From: Leptospiraceae bacterium | GTDB taxonomy: Bacteria > Spirochaetota > Leptospiria > Leptospirales > Leptonemataceae | Length of the DNA stretch: 64,000 bases | NCBI GenBank assembly: GCA_026005135.1 | Contig: BPKM01000001.1 | Coordinates: 434,001-498,000, forward strand | Direction of reading: 5' to 3' | Shown: one piece after another, positions 57,266 to 64,000 of the stretch | Layout: each line of letters opens with the position of its first letter | Numbering within the stretch: position 1 is the stretch's first letter | Notes under the pieces: model-generated | Told to the model about the DNA's origin: nothing | The model's input: the letters and a program-made list of their open reading frames with translations, nothing else | Database searches by the model: none | Translations under genes and position numbers: made by a program

Positions 57266-57916
57266 TTAAATTTTAAGATATAATCGTGTAAAATCCCATA
57301 TAAGAGAAAGTTGATCCTTTAAACTATGATCGGAATTTAATAAAATAGTCTGGCATTTTGGATTTTGTTTCATATAATTTATACTAACTATATAAGGAAC
57401 TGTTTCGTCATTTATACCATGAAAGATTAATACAGGAAATTGACGATTAAGAGGTAATTTTTCGTATTTTTTAGCATCTTTATAAAGATCATAATTTAAT
57501 GGTAGTGTCTTATTCCATTGATAATGCTCTACATCTATAAAACCTTTTTCTTTCCATTCTTTAAGAAGATTTTTGTCTTTTTTTAAGATGCGTTCTGTAA
57601 ATTCGAAGGCTGGTGCAAGAAGCACTAATTTTTTTATTTTCTTAAATGCTGGATAGGTATCAATTAGATTTACACATAAAGCAGCAACTAAACCTCCCAT
57701 ACTGGAACCAATTAAAACATATTTTTCTCTTAAATTGCTTTTTATAATATTTTCAATGATTTGAATCTGACAGCTTAATGTTAAATGAGTAAAATTATTA
57801 CAATTTAAATCTGGAACTTCAATGGGAATCTGGAGTATTTTAAATTGTCTTTTAAAATATTCTGCTTTGGAGGATTTTGGGCTGGAAGCGAATCCATGTA
57901 GATAAATAATTTTCAT
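57266..57916 (-). CDS. YqiA-like alpha/beta hydrolase
   Basis: 216 residues. Begins MKIIYLHGFASSPKSSKAEY, the typical opening of the YqiA/YcfP (UPF0227) esterase family. Catalytic triad visible: nucleophile Ser in LIGSSMGGLVAAL, acid in FHGINDETVPY, His in NSDHSLKDQ. The cap segment (residues about 105-150) suggests a medium-sized substrate. Its stop abuts the def stop on the other strand. Confidence 0.85.
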   Translation of the reverse strand: MKIIYLHGFASSPKSSKAEYFKRQFKILQIPIEVPDLNCNNFTHLTLSCQIQIIENIIKSNLREKYVLIGSSMGGLVAALCVNLIDTYPAFKKIKKLVLLAPAFEFTERILKKDKNLLKEWKEKGFIDVEHYQWNKTLPLNYDLYKDAKKYEKLPLNRQFPVLIFHGINDETVPYIVSINYMKQNPKCQTILLNSDHSLKDQLSLIWDFTRLYLKI

Positions 57917-57956
57917 ATAGCCAATATATAAGACAATATAAATAAATCAAATAAAA

Positions 57957-59051
57957 TTATAATAATATTTTTAATAATTTTTCTTTAAATTCAGAGGAAA
58001 ATTCCTTAAAAGGATTATTGCGATGAAGTAGAATTTCCATAGGAGAAGATAATTTTGTGTCGTTATAAAAAAGAAAATGATCTGTATTTTTTAAAATTAT
58101 TAAATGATAATATTTTGTATTGAATGTTTGATATTGTTTTTTTAGAGCATTCAATATATTTTCTGGCATTTCTTCATCTTTTTCTGAAATAAAATGATAA
58201 ATTCTAATTCTTTTATGAATTAAAGATTGAATTAATTTTAAAAAATAAATGTTTTTCGCCTCTTTTAGAAAAGAAATATTTTGGGGAGATTGAAATCTTG
58301 CAATAGTTTTACGAAAAGCTATTAAATCGGGGTGAATTTTCTGTTCTATATAACGTTTTTGAATTTCCTGCCATTCTTTTTCTGTAATAATCGAAAAATC
58401 ATTTTGTTTTTTCCAGTTTTCTATTTCTTGTTTTGCAAGATGAATAATTTCAGGTTCAATGGAACTAATTTCCATAGTATAAAAGATAACATTAATATAA
58501 TAATCTAAAAGTGAATTATCATATCCACATTGTGATAAAATCAATTTATCTGTTAGAGGATATTCTAATAATGTCATCATTGCTAATGTACATCCATCAC
58601 CATGTGCAAAAAGAATAACTTCTAAATGATTATAATATTTAGATTTCCAATCATAGAATTCATTAAATAAATTTAATAATTGTTTTTTTAATTTTTCTTT
58701 TGAGTAAAATATATGAGCTTCTTTAAAGGCATCTTCTCTATCATAAATAATAGGAATAATATTATTTTGATATAAAAAATAAGATAAATTTAATCCCATA
58801 TTAGTTTCTATATTATAAGTATTCCAGTATTTATCCATTCTTTGATCCGGGATAATAAATACTATTTTTTTTGGCTTATCTGGTAGAAGATAAAAAAATT
58901 CTATATTGTTGCTATTATATTTATGCCATTTTAAAGTATTTTTAATAATAAAAGAATGAATTGTAGCATAATAACGAAATAGACCAATTATTGCTATTAA
59001 AATTAAAAGAATTAAAATACTATAAATAATAATTTTTTTTGTATCTTTCAT
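57957..59051 (-). CDS. Membrane-anchored alpha/beta-hydrolase-like protein lacking the nucleophile
   Basis: 364 residues from the ATG at 59051 (5 bp after the MBOAT stop). A membrane anchor (residues about 5-30) precedes an alpha/beta-hydrolase fold: KKIVFIIPDQRM, the elbow VILFAHGDGCTLAMM, YHFISEKDEEMPENIL and NTDHFLFYN. At the elbow the consensus G-x-S-x-G reads A-H-G-D-G, so the nucleophile Ser is replaced by Gly; Asp and His positions may remain. It may be inactive or use Asp. Follows an MBOAT acyltransferase on the same transcript and may be its periplasmic partner. Confidence 0.65.
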   Translation of the reverse strand: MKDTKKIIIYSILILLILIAIIGLFRYYATIHSFIIKNTLKWHKYNSNNIEFFYLLPDKPKKIVFIIPDQRMDKYWNTYNIETNMGLNLSYFLYQNNIIPIIYDREDAFKEAHIFYSKEKLKKQLLNLFNEFYDWKSKYYNHLEVILFAHGDGCTLAMMTLLEYPLTDKLILSQCGYDNSLLDYYINVIFYTMEISSIEPEIIHLAKQEIENWKKQNDFSIITEKEWQEIQKRYIEQKIHPDLIAFRKTIARFQSPQNISFLKEAKNIYFLKLIQSLIHKRIRIYHFISEKDEEMPENILNALKKQYQTFNTKYYHLIILKNTDHFLFYNDTKLSSPMEILLHRNNPFKEFSSEFKEKLLKILL

Positions 59052-59056
59052 AATAC

Positions 59057-60580
59057 TTAAAAAACAAAATAAATAAATTGATGACCAGTTTGTGCCAAAG
59101 CAGGAAGTAAAATTCCACAAATAATTCCAGCAGCTAATACTAATAAATAAAAATCATATTTACGTAGTTTTTGAAAATGTTCTGGTTTATATTGAAACCA
59201 GTGAAATAATAATGTTAATAATACCATTCCTATAAATGTATCTATATAAGGAATCTTATTCATAGAAAAAAAGTCTTTTCCCATTACTGATTCTATCAAT
59301 TGTATATCTCCTTGATTATTTAGAAATTCATTTTTTAATTTATTAGAACCATTGATAAAACTTCCTTTTAATAACTGTCCCATTATTTCTACTGAACGAT
59401 ATTCTTTATCTGGAAATATTACTTTATGAGAACGGAACATTAAAGCACCAAGTATAAATAAATAAAAAATAAATAAAATTTTTAAAATAATTAAAATAAT
59501 ATTTTTTTCTGGAACTGTTTTAATTTTTAATATTTTTTCAAAAAAACGTTCAATAGCCAGTAAAAATCCCCACATTGCCCCCCAGGCAATATACGTATAA
59601 TCTGCACCATGCCAGAAGCCACCAAGAGTAAATGTAATAATTTGATTAATATAGGTTCTAACTTCTGAAATTCTACTACCACCAAGTGGAATATAAATAT
59701 AATCTCTTAACCAGGTAGCTAAGGTAATATGCCAACGTTGCCACATTTCTCTTGCAGAACGAGAGAAAAAGGGAGCACTAAAATTTTCTGGAATTTCATA
59801 ACCAAGTAGATATGCAGAACCACGAGCTATATCAGTATAACCAGAAAAATCACAATAAACCTGAATAGAGAAACCAGCACCTGCAAGAAGAATTTGATAA
59901 AATTCAAATGTTTCTGGTAAACGAAAAACTGGAGCGATTAAAGTACCCATCGGATCTGCTATAAGTACTTTTTTGATTAAACCACTAATAATAAACCAGC
60001 AACCTGTATAAACGTAATATATTGTTAAACGTGGTGTTTGACCAAAAAAATCAGAATATCTCATGATAGGTCCGGCAATCAATTGAGGAAAAAATAGAAT
60101 AAATAAAAAATAATCACTAAAAGGTCTTTTTTCCTGTATAATTCCTCTATAAATATCAATCGAATATGCAATAATTTGAAAGGTATAAAAACTTATTGCT
60201 AAAGGTAAAAAGATATCAGTTGTATCTGGAAAGATTGTTTTAGAAATTCCCAGATCATCAAAAAATTGAATAAAGAAATTTGCATATTTAAATAAAGATA
60301 GATTACTTAATAAAACCAAAATTAATATCCATAAAAAATATTTCTTTTTTTCTGGATAGGCGAACATTAAATGATTAATAATATGGCTAAAAATTATTAT
60401 ACTTAAAAAATGAACTGTCCATCGAATACCAATTAATCCTTCTACAGTTAATCCCCACGTAGCATAAAAGACAATAGAAGCAATAATCAAAATATATTTT
60501 CTTAATTTAGAGCCACTATTCCAGTACAAAATATAAACAATAAAAAAGAAAATAAAGTATAAAATAGAATTAAATAGCAT
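59057..60580 (-). CDS. MBOAT-family O-acyltransferase
   Basis: 507 residues with about ten membrane helices. MBOAT landmarks: YSDFFGQTPR, the conserved LAGAGFSIQVYCDFSGYTDI, RSAREMWQRWHITLATWLRD YIYIPLGG, and the catalytic His region TFTLGGFWHGADYTYIAWGA. The family (AlgI/DltB-like, MBOAT_2) moves acyl groups onto extracellular polysaccharides or other molecules. The acceptor is unknown; the partner may be the defective hydrolase encoded next (5 bp downstream). Confidence 0.92.
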   Translation of the reverse strand: MLFNSILYFIFFFIVYILYWNSGSKLRKYILIIASIVFYATWGLTVEGLIGIRWTVHFLSIIIFSHIINHLMFAYPEKKKYFLWILILVLLSNLSLFKYANFFIQFFDDLGISKTIFPDTTDIFLPLAISFYTFQIIAYSIDIYRGIIQEKRPFSDYFLFILFFPQLIAGPIMRYSDFFGQTPRLTIYYVYTGCWFIISGLIKKVLIADPMGTLIAPVFRLPETFEFYQILLAGAGFSIQVYCDFSGYTDIARGSAYLLGYEIPENFSAPFFSRSAREMWQRWHITLATWLRDYIYIPLGGSRISEVRTYINQIITFTLGGFWHGADYTYIAWGAMWGFLLAIERFFEKILKIKTVPEKNIILIILKILFIFYLFILGALMFRSHKVIFPDKEYRSVEIMGQLLKGSFINGSNKLKNEFLNNQGDIQLIESVMGKDFFSMNKIPYIDTFIGMVLLTLLFHWFQYKPEHFQKLRKYDFYLLVLAAGIICGILLPALAQTGHQFIYFVF

Positions 60581-60744
60581 TCTATGTTTGAATTTTTTTT
60601 TATTTTTGTGATGTCAATATGCTTTATTACATATATATTTTTTATAAAATAACTACTATAAATAAAATCAAAGATTTGTTTAAATAAAAATTTTAGTAAA
60701 AGTAAAACTAAAATTTAAAAACATTTATGATAATTTAAAAAAAA

Positions 60745-62103
60745 TTATGATTTTATAATATTTTCTTGTTTTATAAAACCTTCCTGTTTTAAGAAATGAA
60801 TTGCTTCTTCTATTAGATAGTCTTTATCGTTTGGAAATCCTTCGTTTTTTACTTTTTCTAATAAATATTTTAATGTTTTTCCATAAATTGGACCTTCTGG
60901 AATACCAAGATTTTTTAAATCATGTCCTTCAATTTTTAAATCTTTAACTGTAATTTCTGTTTCTTTCTCTTTTTCTTTTTCAATAAAAAGTAAAAGTTTT
61001 CTAATTTGAGGAGGTAAAGGAACATTTTCATAATATTCTATTTTTCTATCAGATAAACGTAATTGAATTAAATCTTTAAGATCTTCATCAGAAATCTTTT
61101 TGATAAATTTTCTTAATGCTTTATCAGTTAGATTTGATGTATAATAAAACATATGATGTCTTATAAGAAAATAAACTTTATTTATAATATCCTGAGGAAA
61201 TTGAAATCGTTTTAGAATTTTATAAGAAATTTTAGCTGCTATTACATCATGATTTAAATAAATCGTTTTCCCATTTTTATTTATTTTTGTTTTATGTGCT
61301 TTTCCAATATTATATAATAATCCAGCTAATCGTAAATGTAATTTATCTTCGGTAATATCATCGCAGCTATAAATACAATGACTAAATACATCATTTTTAG
61401 AATTATTATCAGGAAACATTCCTTTGGTTTCTGCTAATTCTGGTAAAAACCAATCTAAAAGACCTATTTCATCCATTATTAGAAAGGCAATACTTGGTTT
61501 AGCAGAAAGAAGAATTTTTGTAAATTGATTTCTTAAAAAACTAATTTCTAATTTATCATATTCTTCTTTATTAATAGAATTTTTTATTTTATTTAATGTT
61601 TCTTCTTCTATGATAAAATCCATCTGAGAACTATATACAATGAGATTAAAGATTTGTTTTAAATTCAGATTATCTGGTTTAATTAATCGAATTAATCCTT
61701 TTTGATAATCATTTAAATCGTTTTTAGAACCAATCCATTTCTGATTTTTGTAATCATAATTAAGACGATCAATAGAAATTAAAACATGTGGATATACAAA
61801 AGTTCTTTGAATAATAAGATGAATATCTTTTTTATCTAAAAAATTATGATATATCATTTTAAATGAATTTTTATAATTAAAAATTTTAATGTTAGTTTGA
61901 TTAAAATTTTTAAATAATTTTAATAAATTAAAATAATGTTCATCAGGTACTGAAAATACAAGTACAGGATATTTGCTACGAAGGTATTTAATAGATTGTC
62001 CACTAATAAAATTTAGCAATATATAAAATGGTTGTTCTTTTAACCATTGCAAAATATTCTTAGGAACATGATATAATTCAATATCTGATCGAAATGGCTT
62101 CAT
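60745..62103 (-). CDS. Degenerate CCA-adding enzyme / poly(A) polymerase homologue
   Basis: 452 residues. The C-terminal half is CCA-enzyme-like: an HD-type region LAGLLYNIGKAHKTKINKNG (where the H-D pair reads Y-N), LIRHHMFYY, and IEGHDLKNLGIPEGPIYGKT near residue 395. The N-terminal half aligns with the nucleotidyltransferase head but lacks the GG...R and DxD catalytic motifs; the region of FTxNAL reads VLISIDRLNYDYKN. So both the transferase and HD centres look dead. This organism does not encode CCA in its two visible tRNAs, so a functional enzyme should exist elsewhere. A tRNA-binding or scaffolding role is possible. Confidence 0.75.
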   Translation of the reverse strand: MKPFRSDIELYHVPKNILQWLKEQPFYILLNFISGQSIKYLRSKYPVLVFSVPDEHYFNLLKLFKNFNQTNIKIFNYKNSFKMIYHNFLDKKDIHLIIQRTFVYPHVLISIDRLNYDYKNQKWIGSKNDLNDYQKGLIRLIKPDNLNLKQIFNLIVYSSQMDFIIEEETLNKIKNSINKEEYDKLEISFLRNQFTKILLSAKPSIAFLIMDEIGLLDWFLPELAETKGMFPDNNSKNDVFSHCIYSCDDITEDKLHLRLAGLLYNIGKAHKTKINKNGKTIYLNHDVIAAKISYKILKRFQFPQDIINKVYFLIRHHMFYYTSNLTDKALRKFIKKISDEDLKDLIQLRLSDRKIEYYENVPLPPQIRKLLLFIEKEKEKETEITVKDLKIEGHDLKNLGIPEGPIYGKTLKYLLEKVKNEGFPNDKDYLIEEAIHFLKQEGFIKQENIIKS

Positions 62104-62219
62104 AAAAAATACTTACTATAGTCTAAAAAATCAAATTAGTTTTGATGTCAGTAAAAAATCATTATAATTGAAATCAAAAAATTCTTAACTAAGAAATCAA
62201 TAAAATAAAAATTGATTTT

Positions 62220-62675
62220 ATGGCATTAAAATTTTCTATTCCAAAGATAAGATTTCCTTATGTACATAAACAATATGTTTCCTGGGGAGAGATGGATGCT
62301 TTTCAACATATAAATCATGTAGTATATGTTAAATATTTTGAAAATGCAAGAGTAGAATTTTTAAAAGATGTAGGTATTTGGGATCCTGGTTTAAATGGAG
62401 AATATGGTCCTATCGTTGCTAAATTAGATATGCAGTTTAAAAAACAGGTACGATATCCAGCCCAGCTTGATGTTACTATAGGACTTTTAGAACTTCAAAG
62501 CAGAAGTTTTTCTTTTGGATGTACTATGTGGGATGATAATAATGATTTAGTTTATTTGGCTGTGGGTGATTTTTACTGGATACATTTCCCGACTGGAAAA
62601 GTTGTTTCCTTACCTAAGGAATATATAGAGAAATTTAAACCTTATGTTGTAAATAAAAATAAAATCTATAAATAG
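62220..62675 (+). CDS. Hotdog-fold acyl-CoA thioesterase (4HBT-like)
   Basis: 151 residues. Hallmark of the 4HBT/YbgC group: YVSWGEMDAFQHINHVVYVK and YFENARVEFLKDVG (the WGEMDAFQHINHV loop has the catalytic Asp position, here D in EMDAF). Later segments LDMQFKKQVRYPAQLDVTIG and FYWIHFPTGKVVSLPKEY are consistent. Releases acyl groups from CoA or ACP; the substrate length is not predictable. Confidence 0.88.
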   Translation: MALKFSIPKIRFPYVHKQYVSWGEMDAFQHINHVVYVKYFENARVEFLKDVGIWDPGLNGEYGPIVAKLDMQFKKQVRYPAQLDVTIGLLELQSRSFSFGCTMWDDNNDLVYLAVGDFYWIHFPTGKVVSLPKEYIEKFKPYVVNKNKIYK

Positions 62676-62777
62676 GATTAGTATTTCCTTAAATAAATAT
62701 TTTATTATTATGGTTTATATATTGAGATTAAAATATAATTTGTATAAATTTAAAATTTAATATTTAGGGAAGATAAA

Positions 62778-64000
62778 ATGATGAATTATTTAATAAAATT
62801 TATTATATTATTTTATATATTGGTTTTTGGTATTTTTAGTAATGATATACCAGTTTATCGAGTTGTGATTGATCCGGGGCATGGAGGGGCTCCAAAGAAT
62901 GTATATGACGATAAATGGGATCCTATTACAAAACAATATTTAGATTATTATAATATTGGTATGCGTTATAAAAATTATTATGAATATAAAATTGTTTTAC
63001 AAATAGCCAGAAAAGTTTATCGATATCTTAAGTTTACAGAAACAGAAGAAGGCTGGGAAAAATTTCAATGGTTGTTAAAACAATTTTCAGAACAAACTAA
63101 TTTTAAACGAATCATAATTAAAACATATTTAACAAGAACAAATAATTGGGAAGATCGCGGTATACCTGCTTCCAGTAGAATAGTTAATGATCCCTATCGT
63201 TTATATGATTATCCTAAAAATAAAAAAATTTATCCAGGTCGAATTTCGTATATTAATTCTTTAAAACCTCATTTAGTTATAAGTATTCATTTAAATCCGG
63301 GTGGTCCTGGCCACCCAGGTGGAATGGCTGCTGTTTTAGCACCTGGTTATAAAACGTTTGATTTATTACGGAAGGTAACCTTAGGAAAAGAAAAACCAGA
63401 TGTATTTAATACGTTACCATGGGCTCCTTTCTGGCTTGTTAATGAACCAGGATGGAGTAAATTCGAGATGGCAATGGCAGATGCATGGGTTTATTTTCAT
63501 GGATTTCGTTGGCATAAAGATACAAAAAAACCCTGGTTAGATAAAGATCGTGGTATACGTTATAATATGGTATCCTGGCGATATAGAGATAAACCAGATT
63601 GGGTAATACGTGCTATAAAACAACGAAAATATCATATACCCGGACCATATACACTTGAATATGATAAGTTTATACCAGAAGGACCATTTTGGGATAGAGA
63701 GAGAAGCGAATTAGAATACTGGAGAAGAGAAAAACCATTACCAGAATATAATATTTTTTTTGGTGGTGATAATCATTATGCCTCTGATGAATTATTACGT
63801 TTTTTACAATATGGTTTAAGAATACAAAAACCTGAACTGGATAAACAAAAGAAAATTAGTGAAATTATTGATCCTTTTGTAAGTACTTATGGTCTTCCTA
63901 CCTTAGTTAATGCAATATGTGCCTATTTAGAAATTGCTCATTTAGATGTAAAAAGAGATAGGGAATTAGTATTGAATTATCAATACGAGATTGCACGCTC
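62778..64000 (+). CDS. N-acetylmuramoyl-L-alanine amidase (Amidase_3), truncated by window end
   Basis: At least 407 codons, frame still open at 64000. Exported: N-terminal hydrophobic segment IIILFYILVFGIF-like (residues about 8-22). Amidase_3 pattern: VVIDPGHGGAP (first zinc His), YYEYKIVLQIARKVYRYL (glutamate ligand), LTRTNNWEDRGIPASSRI, and LVISIHLNPGG (second zinc His). It cleaves the amide between MurNAc and the stem peptide. A large insertion of about 200 residues follows that motif, unusual for the family. AGGGA ribosome site; start chosen at the first of two adjacent ATGs. Confidence 0.85.
   Translation, partial: MMNYLIKFIILFYILVFGIFSNDIPVYRVVIDPGHGGAPKNVYDDKWDPITKQYLDYYNIGMRYKNYYEYKIVLQIARKVYRYLKFTETEEGWEKFQWLLKQFSEQTNFKRIIIKTYLTRTNNWEDRGIPASSRIVNDPYRLYDYPKNKKIYPGRISYINSLKPHLVISIHLNPGGPGHPGGMAAVLAPGYKTFDLLRKVTLGKEKPDVFNTLPWAPFWLVNEPGWSKFEMAMADAWVYFHGFRWHKDTKKPWLDKDRGIRYNMVSWRYRDKPDWVIRAIKQRKYHIPGPYTLEYDKFIPEGPFWDRERSELEYWRREKPLPEYNIFFGGDNHYASDELLRFLQYGLRIQKPELDKQKKISEIIDPFVSTYGLPTLVNAICAYLEIAHLDVKRDRELVLNYQYEIAR

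Noticed and set aside
1-64000. CRISPR arrays, insertion sequences, prophage or integrase genes
   Set aside because: No regularly spaced direct repeats, transposase or integrase sequences were seen on either strand.

Overview
This 64 kb window is very AT-rich and densely coded. It looks like a chromosomal segment of a low-GC spirochaete, most likely a relative of the Leptospira lineage. That placement is my inference. It rests on a spirochaete-style FlgF, a DUF1564-like ribbon-helix-helix protein present as one intact copy and one wreck, a TRL-like lipoprotein, FAO-type GMC oxidoreductase genes, and an outer-membrane-type envelope (SecG, OmpA-like, porin-like and MORN lipoprotein genes). TGA reads as stop, neither tRNA encodes its CCA end, and tail-to-tail gene overlaps are common.

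Layout. 1-807 is the 3' end of a B12-dependent ribonucleotide reductase. 821-5426 (minus) is a TetR-led operon: TetR, an AttH/CrtC-like lipocalin, a split-off FAO N-terminal domain, a GMC oxidoreductase, a START protein and a membrane protein. It reads as an oxidation cassette for a lipid or isoprenoid. 5539-12185 holds envelope genes, mnmA, a DUF4015 hydrolase-like gene, hslO and a coiled-coil protein. 12187-15387 is ilvB with SRPBCC and ACT-domain partners. 15659-21084 carries periplasmic proteins, secG, a DUF4105-like gene split by a frameshift, a MORN lipoprotein, a decayed DUF1564-like pseudogene and a second frameshifted gene that ends inside the pseudogene's repeat unit. 21053-28118 holds a large envelope protein, an ATP-grasp enzyme, flgF, a WG-repeat protein, a NUDIX protein and a CBS protein. 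28142-28823 is the intact copy of the DUF1564-like repeat unit.

28929-32358 holds a PhoR/PhoB-like pair, tRNA-Gly(TCC), rnpB and a TRL-like lipoprotein. 32442-38503 is a methyl-cycle operon: a SahR-like ArsR/methyltransferase regulator behind a near-perfect palindromic operator, then ahcY and metH. 38587-44703 holds a second DUF4015 gene and an aldehyde dehydrogenase/sensor kinase/diguanylate cyclase operon. 44744-52288 holds a beta-barrel protein, maf-GGCT-mazG-murB, a six-hairpin glycosidase-like protein and a STAS protein. 52410-56498 adds a GAF/SpoIIE/HATPase phosphatase and a TPR protein with an Mrr-like tail. The remainder is tRNA-Ala(GGC), def, a YqiA-like esterase, MBOAT plus a nucleophile-less alpha/beta hydrolase, a degenerate CCA-enzyme homologue, a thioesterase, and an N-acetylmuramoyl-L-alanine amidase cut by the window edge.

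The strongest points for follow-up are the duplicated DUF1564-like unit with its conserved promoter-palindrome and decayed sister copy, the TetR-controlled lipid-oxidation operon, the SahR-like operator, and the catalytically degenerate CCA-enzyme homologue.
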